Positions 52,201 through 61,929 of a stretch of DNA of 64,000 nt are shown here, piece after piece. Source of the stretch: Chaetorhynchus papuensis (lineage: Eukaryota > Chordata > Aves > Passeriformes > Rhipiduridae); NCBI GenBank assembly GCA_013396525.1, contig VWYX01000208.1, positions 431,611-495,610 of the forward strand, given 5' to 3'. Numbering within the stretch: position 1 is the stretch's first letter; every line of letters begins with the position of its first letter. The notes beneath the pieces are model-generated. The model made no database searches. It saw only the letters and a list, made by a program, of their open reading frames with translations, and had not been told where the DNA came from. The position numbers and the translations under genes are program-made.

Positions 52201-53311
52201 CGTGCATTTGTTCGGCTTCTCTCCTGAGTGGACTCTCATGTGAATCAGCAGTTTGTAACGGGCATTGAATGGCTTGAACCTTCGAGGGCATCCTGCCCAG
52301 AAGCAGGTGAAGTCCTCTCCCTTCCTCTGGTCTATGTGGATCTTCTCTATGTGCCGCACGAGCTCCTCTTGATGGTCGTACAGCTTCCCGCAGTCAACCC
52401 AGCAGCAGCCATGCTTGCCATTGAAATCATCCAGCTCGCCATCCTCCTCCAGCAGGGCGCCTGGGGCAGAAGGCAGCACCTGCAGCGGGTGGACTTGGCT
52501 GGGGAGGCTGCGCCGGTGCTGGTGAGCGTGGTACGGCGGGGGCGGCCCTTGTGGAGGAGGTGGTGGCAGCAGCACGGGTGGCAGAGGCATGTCAGCAATA
52601 GGGCCTGAGAAGTCATCCAGCTGCTCATTTTTCAGGATGTCCACCGCCTGGCTGTCCAAGGGCGGCACGCCCTGCTGGATCACCATGTTATTTGTGGCAG
52701 CCATCTGCAAGCTGGCTTGTTCCAGCTGCTGCATCCGCTGATACTCACCAGCCCCGTTCTCAGCATACCCTGGGAAGCTGACATTGCCATTCGCCATGTG
52801 GAGGCCTTTCTGGGCAGCTGGAACTGAGTTGTTTTGGGGTATACAGCTTCCTCTCACTCCCAAAAAATGTCCGTAGACCTCGGGCTGTGGGGAGACGTTT
52901 GCTGGCGACGCCCTGGAGCTGTTGATGTAGGCCACCAGAGAAGTCGGGGACGTACGGATGATCGTATTGAACTCGATCCCAATGCCGTCAGACAGAGGAG
53001 ACAGACTGAGTGCTCTCTTTTTGGAGCGGGATGATTGAGACCAGACTGAGGACTGGCAAGGACTAGAGTAAGGGGAATGCTTATTTTCCATGCCATATAA
53101 GTAGGATGGTAATGAGTTACCGGACACAGGTGCTTCAGGCAAAAAATTTAGTAAGTCCCCCAACTCACTGCCATTTTGTAAACCATGGTCAGGAAGAACA
53201 GAAGGAAGTGTCCTGTACCTCTGTGACCACTCTTGTTGAACACTCAAAGGGGAGTGACCTTCTGACAAGCTTAATGTTGTAGAGGCCAGCGACTCACATG
53301 ACAAGAGTGAC
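52201..53311 (-). CDS. GLIS3: GLIS3 large internal coding exon (N-terminal blocks plus zinc fingers 1-2)
   Basis: This is an internal exon of the Kruppel-like C2H2 transcription factor GLIS3, a nuclear activator and repressor needed for pancreatic beta cells, thyroid and kidney. It supplies one base of a split codon and then 370 codons. Numbering from the first full codon, it has a basic SRSKKRALSLSPLSDG block (about 94-109), the GLI/GLIS-type RTSPTSLVAYIN block (119-130), VYGHF (145-149, known in GLIS3 as the SUFU contact), a proline-rich stretch (242-260) ending in a PPxY motif (257-260), and an acidic patch (287-296). Zinc finger 1 is C302, C307, H320, H325 (52336-52407). Finger 2 is C336, C341, H357, H361 (52228-52305). 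The linker HSGEKPNKC gives the first cysteine of finger 3 (C369) before the donor. The acceptor is a good tttatttcag and the donor is GTAAGT. Identity comes from recalled similarity to human GLIS3. GLIS1 is less likely because of the VRGSCIP and HIDQRKGEDF context together with the 5' joining sequence. Confidence 0.96.
52481..52570. other. Local CpG-rich patch inside the GLIS3 exon
   Basis: The DNA coding for the proline/histidine-rich stretch is GC-rich with several CpGs (for example GGCTGCGCCGG and ACGGCGGGGGCGGCCC), in sharp contrast to the AT-rich introns. It reflects GC-rich proline codons and may count as a small orphan CpG cluster. Confidence 0.6.
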
Positions 53312-53325
53312 CTGAAATAAAGGCA
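53312..53325 (-). other. GLIS3: Splice acceptor before the zinc-finger exon
   Basis: The minus strand reads gcctttatttcag|GTCACTC. It has a pyrimidine-rich tract and a CAG end. The exon begins with the third base of an arginine codon, which matches the AG left at the end of the upstream exon. Confidence 0.92.
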
Positions 53326-53865
53326 CAATAAAGTAAGCAGTTAGACAATTCAGAAGTAGTTCTTTTACCTCCACACACACATTTAAAATTAAGGAAAGGC
53401 TACATGTGAGAAAAGTTCTCCCTAATATTAGGTACTCAAGTTTAGCACACTCAGTTAATGTACCAGTTGTTACACAAAGGCAATATACATGTAAAAAAGG
53501 TCACTTAGGAAACCAACTTTAAAAGTCAAGACTTTGAAGAAATGTTGCTGTAAAGATTCTTCATACACCACTGCAGAAATTAATGCACTTCTTTTCATCA
53601 ATTGTGGTACAAATAGGTTTGGACTTCTGAAGCCAGGGCAGTATATTCCTGCCTTATATGAGACTCACATTGATTTGAGTCATGTATTACTTTTGCTTGA
53701 AAAGAACAGGAAGAAAACTGATTCATAGGGAATAAATATCCAACCTGAATGACTTTGTCAATTTGTAATGCATACAAATACTACAAGTACTTCCCTAAAG
53801 GAGTTTTATATATCAAGTTTATAAATATAGATAATATCTAACTTTACAAAACAAACAAAATAAAC

Positions 53866-53866
53866 N
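53866..53866. other. Ambiguous base N
   Basis: A single N in AT-rich intron sequence (TAAACNGAGA). Unlike the N at 15804, no flanking duplication is visible, so a plain uncalled base is likely. Confidence 0.9.
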
Positions 53867-56147
53867 GAGAACTGGTTGAAGGGGTTTTTTAGATTTGATT
53901 TGAAGATGTATCTGCCTCAAAGTCAGCAGTCAAAATTCTTCACAGAAGTGTAATCTTGCTGTTATCATTCATTTTCCGCAGAGATATTATGAAACTTCTT
54001 TATGCTGCAAAGATTCTTTTGGTAGCTTAAAAACCCCCAACATATAGGCCCTTAAAAGTATTGTTTTCCACAGAAAGGTATTGAAAGGAAATAAAAGGAC
54101 ATCAGGGGCCCTGATTCATGGGTGCAAATGCTGGCTAGAGGTCAAGTTTATTTATTTCTTAATTTCTATTTCTAAAAAATTTCTAAATTCTTCAGATTTA
54201 TTTCTTTGTTTCCAGTTCACACCCAGGCAGACTTGGATTTCCTGCCAGCTAGTGGTACTATCAGTACATAAATTTCTGTTTTTAAGGCGTTCTAACAATA
54301 GGAAGAATTGGGTATGCAGCTAGATAAACCTGACCAGCTCATAGAAGCCTCTCCATCTTATATTTTGAGGATTAATTCTTGAGTTTATTATTTTCACAAT
54401 ACAGTTTTGAAGAAGCGTAGAATTTCAGTGACGGATCAAGGACACAGGAGGGGAAGCTTGGCACCAGCTGAGAGAGGGAGGAAGCAGTTTGCAGGTGCTG
54501 TATCTGTAAGATAGCTCACAAGGAGGGAAAATGTAGCTTAAAAGAACAGCAAGCCTTGCTGTGGTGGCCAGCGGGAGAGATGGTTAAATGCTCCTTTGCA
54601 CAAGATACTTGCTTTGCAAGGCGTGGTCGGTCTGCACTATCAGGATAAGAGACATCCTGTTCTGATTCAGTGTCAGTGCAGGGTACTGTCATGGACCTTG
54701 TGTTACTCCATCAGGGCTTAAACGGCACTTGCAGAACAGACCACTGACAAAAAGCACAATTAGCATGCTGATACCATTTGCACTGGGAGAAACGAGAAAA
54801 ATGAGACTGCTCTCTGTCAGGTCAGCCTTGTGTACCATTTAGATCTTTTGCACTGTTTGTGAAAAAGTTGATTTAGGCTGCTGGGTGTGTTGTCAGTGGG
54901 CTTTGTTAGAGCACAGTTCATTATAGGGCGATTAAATCATGCTAGTATGCTGTGACCCCAAATACAGACCCACAGTTTTCAACAGAGCGAGACAGGCAAG
55001 CCAGGTTTGACTTCTCCAGGTTGTGCTGTATATATTAATACCTAGAAAATATAAGGAGAGGGTGGGGATGTTTTGCTAGATTGTTTCTTTAAATTTTTAA
55101 TTTTCTCTTTTATGAATAAAGAAAAAGAAATTGCGCATCAATAAAAAGTCTATTTTTGTACTGACAAGAATTTTAATCAGATGCATAGTAGGACCAGTGT
55201 CATACAAAAAGCTACTAATGCCTAACACAAAAGGACATATCCATCAGTGAATCTGAAGAAAAACTGTCTTTTAAGAGTCTCATAATAGGACAAAAATAAA
55301 AAGCTGGCCCAGAATTTCAAGTATACAATAAGTGAGAACCAGATATTCTGAAAAAGCTTGGTTCCCACTTCAGCATCTAAATTCAAAAATAATAAAGATT
55401 CCAGCTCTCAAAAGATGAAGATTTATTTAAAATTCAGCCCACACTGTGACTAAGTAAGTAGTTTTCTAGTGGGGGGGAAATAAATACACCTAATATGAAA
55501 ATGAAGGACCAGATCTATCAGAGTGCCAGAATCTCAGATGGTATTAATTGGCACATCTGCTTATTGTAATCTAAACCACCTTGAGTTTGGACCAGATATT
55601 TCACTAACATTTACAAGAGATTACTTGCAATTACAATGTATTCTTCATCTTTGTACGGAGGCCACAATGTCAGAGTATAATCCAGAATCTTAAACATAAA
55701 CATGTAAGAGTGAAAACCATGTTTTTCTCTCTTTTCATGGTCTTCCATTTACTTGCCAAGAACCCTTTGCTCTTTCCTAGGTCCTTTTCTGTCAAAGCAA
55801 ATAGCAGTATTACATCTGATTTCAAGCAACACGACTGAATACTCCAAGAAAGTTTTGCAGAAACTCAAAAAAAGATGGGAAAGGTTTTATCCACTATGGT
55901 CTATACGCCAGAATCTGATGCTATCTGTAGCAAAACTCTCATTTTGCCAACTGTTTTCTTTCTTCCAACAGTAAAAATCAAGAAAATTCACTTCGGCTCT
56001 GGTAAATTCAACAAATAATCTGGTTTGGACTGAGCTACCAGAACACAGTTCGTAGTGCCTGAGAGATCAAATCCAGAGAAGGCACTCTGCCCAGGAAGAA
56101 TCAGTCAACTTCATTTAGGCAAAAGCACTTTACAGCTGAAGAAATTT

Positions 56148-56232
56148 AATCAAAAAAAAACCCAAAAGGTCAAAACCCAACAACAAATCACCCCCCCCCC
56201 CCCCCCCAACCAACCAAACAAGCAAAACCCCA
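56148..56232. repeat. A/C-rich low-complexity tract with 17-C run
   Basis: A-rich and CCAA-rich sequence around a homopolymer of 17 C (56191-56207). Runs like this are prone to sequencing error and to length change. Confidence 0.9.
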
Positions 56233-57602
56233 AACTGTTCTGACAACCTGTGAGTTAAAATCTGAGTTTAAACTTGTTTTGTCCTATGAAACAGACAATT
56301 TGAGGTCAAGATTGCTGAAATGGACATTCTTTGTGTGACAAACTTATTTTATAACACCTTCATTGATAAATCATTAAAAGATACTCTAGGGACACCAGCG
56401 CCTTGGTTCTGCCAGAGTTTCAACTTCAGTTTGCCCTTAGTAAATGTTTCTTTGAAATAAAACCAAAACTGTATAACTCAGTACTGACATAGTACATCCA
56501 ACCACACATTAAGTGTTTGGAACCACACAGGCACACCTAAAACTTAAGTAAGTAACAATTATATAATTATATTTTTCTAGCATCAGTTTTATTCGATCTG
56601 AAAGGCATGTCTTTGGATTTCTCATTTGTCATCATCTTAGCACTGAATGGTTTTTGCTGACATGTTTACATAGGAAGCATAATTAATTTTGTAAATTTTC
56701 ACAGGGGAGGCAGTCTTCACAACTGAAGTGACAGAAATGTTAAAAATTATCCCAAGAGTAAAGCAAGGTTTTCTTCCAGCCGTATAATACCAATTTTAAT
56801 TATTTCAAGAATGTTCCCTGGCTTGTAATAAGGCAACATAGTAAAATGTAAACTGCTTTGAGAATAAAGACTCTTGTGGTCTTTTTTAAATAAGAAACTA
56901 CATTTCAACTCAGTAGGCAATGGGGAATGTAGATTCCAAAATAATACACTAGAATGTTTTCTCATTTTATGCTTAACATCCGGGGATGTGCCTAACGTAT
57001 TTGTAGGGTGGTTGTCAAATAACTGGTTTCCTCTAACTCACATTTGTTGACAATACTCATAGTCATAATCTCAAAACTTATTTAAGCATTTAAAATGAAT
57101 TAATAAATATTTAATCTGTGGGGTTGTGATACAAAAAGGCAACATTTACAGGAAGAGGTCATAGCTTTCTTTACCTTCTCAACAGAACTAGGAAAATTAA
57201 CATGTTTTCAGAGACAACTGATCCGATCAACTTAATTATGTAAACAAACCATTTGAAAGCAAAAGTACTTGATGAGGAGAGAGGAACATCTGCAGAGCAC
57301 TTACATTTTTTTTGTCTGTCCTTAGTGTTATTTGACAGGCACCAACACGGCACTCTCAGCACTATGTAGATGTAATATGTGGACTATTTCTGCTTTCATC
57401 CTCCATAACATTTCCTATACCTAGTACAAAAATCTAGTTCGTGACTATAAAACAGCCTTTATCTAATAAAAATGTCCTGTCATACATAGATTTTGAGTGG
57501 CCAAATTTCACTCACTATTTGAATGATCCAAACAGCATGATTATAGCTGATCTGAATTAAATTGCATGGAATTCAATTTCCCATGGCATAACAGAGAATG
57601 AT

Positions 57603-57625
57603 TTTCTGATTTTAATAATCAGAAA
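57603..57625 (-). repeat. 9-bp inverted repeat just inside the intron after the weak donor
   Basis: TTTCTGATT (57603-57611) and AATCAGAAA (57617-57625) pair exactly around a 5-base loop. It lies about 73-95 nt downstream of the GTCCTC donor in the transcript. Confidence 0.75.
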
Positions 57626-57692
57626 TGTCACATTTTAATCACAGAAGAATTAAACCCCCTCCTTTTAAAATACTGGATATAAAAAGGCAATT

Positions 57693-57698
57693 GAGGAC
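57693..57698 (-). other. GLIS3: Weak splice donor GTCCTC after the 208-bp exon
   Basis: The minus strand reads ACAAG|GTCCTC. The exon side fits the AAG consensus, but +3 to +6 (CCTC) lack the usual purine, A, G and T. No better GT lies near, and the protein homology fixes the junction here, so it is probably the true donor. Confidence 0.85.
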
Positions 57699-57906
57699 CT
57701 TGTATCTGACGGAGGAGCACTCAGGCTGGAAGCATCCATAGACCTCTGCAAGCTAGGGCTGATCTGGCTGCATGCTGCTGAAAGCTGATTTGCCAAAGGT
57801 GAAAGAGGTCCCAGCTGTTGAACTGTCATGGGATTGCTGGTGACTACTGTATTGCTGCTGCTGCCTTTTCCAATGGACTTGTGCTTGCATCCATAACCAA
57901 GACCTC
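57699..57906 (-). CDS. GLIS3: GLIS3 upstream coding exon (amino-terminal region)
   Basis: This 208-bp exon lies just upstream of the zinc-finger exon in transcript order. It supplies two bases of a split codon, 68 full codons, and the AG of an arginine codon completed by the G at 53311. The peptide is rich in serine, proline and glutamine. It contains GKGSSSNTVVTSNP, MTVQQLGPLSPLANQLSAAC and ISPSLQR, which I recognise as the GLIS3 region just before the SLASTTLSL segment. Joining it to the next exon gives SDTRSLLSCESLASTT with no frame break, the same junction as I recall for human GLIS3. The acceptor is tttgtttattttag at 57907. The donor, AAG|GTCCTC at 57698, is weak. If the intron were retained, the frame would run on about 11 codons and stop at about 57665. 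No structured domain is visible. The stretch belongs to the poorly conserved amino-terminal part of the protein. Confidence 0.92.
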
Positions 57907-57920
57907 CTAAAATAAACAAA
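57907..57920 (-). other. GLIS3: Splice acceptor before the 208-bp exon
   Basis: The minus strand reads tttgtttattttag|GAGGTCTTGG. The T-rich tract is adequate. The first two exon bases complete a codon begun in the upstream exon outside the window. Confidence 0.85.
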
Positions 57921-59580
57921 GCAGGTTAGTATTTATCTCTCATGAAGCCGTGATGACGTACAGAACTCACATCACTTTGCGAAGTCCAGAAAGTAATGGG
58001 AATCCTCAGATGAGGGCAAAACAGGGGACCTACACAAAGAGTTTTGCAAAATTCTTTGCAAAACATAAAAAGCAGTAATTCTACAGGGGAATTAATAGAT
58101 TATGCATGTGTAAAACGTGTGCTGACATACATAAACTAAGGACCAGGCATGACGGAAAAACATCAGAAAAACACCAGGTAAAAGAGCAGCCCTCAGCTGA
58201 GGGACAGCTCTCTATGAAGAAGACAGGAAGAGAGAACCCAAGGCAGCTGCCAGAACACCACCATACCCCGAGTCCTACCAAACCCTACAGCTCCAGGCCC
58301 TTGCAAGCCCTTCCATCATTCCTACCACCAGCCATGCAAAAAGCAAGGAGACCACCAACATGCATGAAGACTGCAGTGCTGGCTGCATGGTTTCACCAGC
58401 AGGAGAGAGTTACAGCTGGAACCCAGCATTCCTCAGAGGTCTAGGTAGAGGAATCTGAGCTGAATCAAACTGAGAAGCATTCTGGACTTTCTTTAAAGGC
58501 CACAGTCTGCTCTTAATCACTGCTGCCATGACTCAAACTGATGGCTGCACACAGTAGCACCAAAGGCAGTTGGCCACTGGGACATACCATCAAAATGCCC
58601 AGTGTACCTTGTGCTGTGATTTAGGTCACATAAGGTGGTTTACAAGATTGCCTCCATCAAAATACATTGAGATTAGAAAGTTAAATGCAGGTCATAATAA
58701 GGAAGTTGTTGGACATCTAGCAAATTCTCATCACAGCTGCAAATTAATAATTAGACAATTCACATTTCTAACTGCTTCCCTGTGTTCAGAATACTCCAAA
58801 GGCAGGATAGCAATATCAGGACAAACAGTGAAAACTGTTTCAATGTAAACCATTTTGCTAAATTAAATCTACTTTTGACAGGGTTGTACAACTCATACAA
58901 GTTCTTCTCCAGGTTCTTCAGATGGGTTGTGGACTGCAGGAAGAAGTACATTAAGGCATTTATGGCCCTCCCAGTCAAAGGAAGAAAATCGAAATCCTTC
59001 AATCCCCCTCAGATCAAATAGTTCCAAGGACAAACATATAAAGAGAATTCCTTATTCTGCACTCAACTCCACTATGGACACGAAAAAAAAGCATTTAAGC
59101 TCTTGTAGGATTACTGTCTGGTCCTACTACAGATGTTTAATTAAATCAAAAGAAAAAGAACAGCATTTTAATTTCTTCCCTGTGAAGCAAGAACATTCGT
59201 ATTTTGAACTCACCAAAGCTGAATCAGTGTGCTACTCAGCAGTTGATTATACAATGTTACAGAGAATTAAATTGTAACCAGTAGCAAAAAATGTACGTTG
59301 TCTCTGATAATAACATGAACACTACTCCTGTTAACAAAAAGCTGGATGGGGTGAAATAAAAAATTTACAAGCCCCATTCACACTATAAAAATTACATAAT
59401 ATGCCTATATGTGTGTGTGTATCATAAATGTTCAGTTAGCTATTTTTTAGGAAAGTGCCTTTAGTATGTAGAACCAAAGACATTCCTCAGCAAATTATAT
59501 AAAAGAAAAGTGTGCTATAACAATGTAAGAAATCCAACTGGTTTTGACACTGAAATACAAGTGATGCTTGTAGTGTGTCT

Positions 59581-59607
59581 GTGTACATATATATATATAT
59601 TTATATA
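59581..59607. repeat. TA dinucleotide run
   Basis: GTGTACATATATATATATATTTATATA: a short TA microsatellite in the upstream intron. A TG run lies nearby at 59409-59420. Confidence 0.85.
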
Positions 59608-61901
59608 ACTTAATAAGACATAAACCTACTATTTAGCATTGAGAAAATGTACCAAATATATACTGATCCTTTCCTGGATGACACCATTTAACACCCTTCA
59701 CTTAAAAGCCACTTTTAACAAATTTCAACAGTAACAATAATACCTACTTTATCATATCAGGAAATCAAGGACTGCGCATTTGTCAGATTTCCATTAGGGA
59801 AAGGCCATAGGTCATCTCAAATAACAATCTGCAATGATACAGTGAAATTGCTATTTATTCATGATTAAACCTGAGCTGCTTGGAACTTACATGTCAGAAA
59901 AAAGCAAATCCTAGCAGCAAAACCAGCAAAGGGAGTACTGTTAAACAAAGAAAGTTGCATCCTCAGTGCATCCTGGTTTCCCTTTCAATGACAGGGTCTG
60001 CTAATATTATCTCTGTATAAACGGTACCTCAGGCATGCCAACAGCAGGTAAGACAATTTGTTGTGTTATGGTAAGGATGATGGCCAAAGATGGCCTGGTT
60101 GCTAGCCACTGAAAGGAAAACATGAGAAATTAAGTACTTTGGAGAGACTGTATTACTGGAATGTTAAACAAAAAGAAATGCAAGGCTCTAGTCCTCATGA
60201 ACATTTGCCTGGACATTTCTCTGATGTGGAAACAGAAGCAAAAGGTTTTGTTCTTTTTACCATTGACAAACATTTGCTATTATGAGGAAAAATAACAATT
60301 CTTCCACTTAAAAGAAGGCAGGGGAGATTATCACAGAAGAATACATCATCAGCTTCTACCACTTAAAGAGACTGAGAAGTAGAGGAATGCTGCTATGAAA
60401 AGCAAAGTCATAAAATTTCATCAACTGCTTCATATAAGCGTAAATGTGTCAAAAGACCATCATTAATACCTTGCCTGTGCCCTGCAGGTCACTGAACAGT
60501 ATCAATTTGATCGGAATCAAGCAGCAGCATACAATCCCACGTATGTTGAACCAAGTCTGAGCACAAGATGGGAAGCTCATGCTGACCTCAAGCCCACTAC
60601 AGAAGTACAGACCACATCTGATGCAGCGTGAAGTTAAACAGGTGCAACATGGACATCTGACCTGTTATGAGCCTGCTGCTAAAAGGCAGGCTGTCAGAAT
60701 GTGTTCCAAAGCTCTAGAAAAATGTGAACTGTCAGAATGACTATGTCCAAAATCAGCGTTTCACATCATATACCCACTATGCCAGAGGAGCCCTCAGTCC
60801 AGGTTTCCTGTATCATTGTCTCAAAGCCTGAACATTTCAGGACAGTGAAAAGGACAACCAGAAAATCCTTCATGCCTTGAATCCACACCAGCTGAGATAA
60901 ATGGGAAACTCTGAAGAGGATATCACTGGGTTTTAAATGACACTGAAGAGTCTAAGAAAAATATGTGAAGCTAGTATTTTAAATAAGCAAGAGAATTTCT
61001 TTTCTTTTATACTAGGATATAAATCAGGAGACAGTCCAATAAAGGCAACAACAACTGAGGAGGTGGAATCAGTCCTGCAGTAGCTCATGGTAAGAGTTAC
61101 AGCTGACTAGAGCAGGTCCTTTGTTCCAAATAAACATATTAACACATAAATCAAAGTTGCTCCTTATCAATAAATAACAGTAATAGTTAACAAGTAAAAA
61201 CAGTAAAAATATTTCATGAAAATATTTTAATCCTTTCACTTCCTCATTCATTTGCCTACCTATTTTGCCTGTTTATTCTTTATAGTTGGTTAATAGCTAA
61301 GCTTCACTCAACCTTGAAATGCAAAATTATTTCACTGCAATCTTCTGAAGAACATTCAAAGAATGCAGAAAAATACAATTACATCAGATAGACAGAATTT
61401 TAGATAAGATTTTCTTAATTATATAATTCTCCTACTTTTTGGAGGCAGAGTCCGATACGAAATTAGTTTCATTTAAAAACCATTTTCTTTTATCAGATAT
61501 TGATTGAAAACCAACTAACTCCTTTGCCTATTTCTCCATGTCAAGAGCAGTAATTTGTTAATTCTGCCAAGTAACTCAGGTTGAAAAATGAAACTACTTC
61601 ACCAAACCTTTGAAATTGTAAACTATGCTTCCCATATATAAATCACAGTCAACAAAAACATACAAAAGCAAAACCAGTTTTAATTGTTAGGTGTTCTGAA
61701 ACACACTACATACATACCTAATACATAACACCAGCTCAGAGTCAAACATCTCTTTGATCAATCAATTCTGTGGTTACTGAACTAATCACTATGAAACAAA
61801 GCTACTAAAGTGATCCGAAAACCTGTCCCTTATTACTGTTAGAATAACAGCTAGAAATAAAATAATTGCAACAAAGGAGAAAAAGTTAATTTCCCTAGAG
61901 G

Positions 61902-61929
61902 ATTTTCTGTGTCCGTGTACACAGAAAAT
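61902..61929. repeat. Perfect inverted repeat, 11-bp arms
   Basis: ATTTTCTGTGT (61902-61912) and ACACAGAAAAT (61919-61929) are exact reverse complements with a 6-base loop, in the upstream intron. Confidence 0.85.

Larger units (their letters stand above)
53312..57698 (-). other. GLIS3: GLIS3 intron between the two exons (4,387 bp)
   Basis: This complete intron lies between the recognised exons. Its 5' end (57698) begins GTCCTC and its 3' end reads tttatttcag with a T-rich tract. It contains one N at 53866, a run of 17 C at 56191-56207 inside a C/A-rich tract, and otherwise AT-rich unique-looking sequence. A 9-bp perfect inverted repeat (57603-57611 / 57617-57625) sits about 75 nt into the intron. 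No open reading frame here resembles a known protein and no transposon was recognised. Confidence 0.88.

Noticed and set aside
52228..52608. 126-codon plus-strand frame over the zinc-finger exon
   Set aside because: Antisense shadow of the GC-rich GLIS3 coding sequence.
52347..52628. 93-codon alternative minus-strand frame inside the exon
   Set aside because: Shadow in another frame of the same exon; the GLIS3 frame is established by homology and splice phases.
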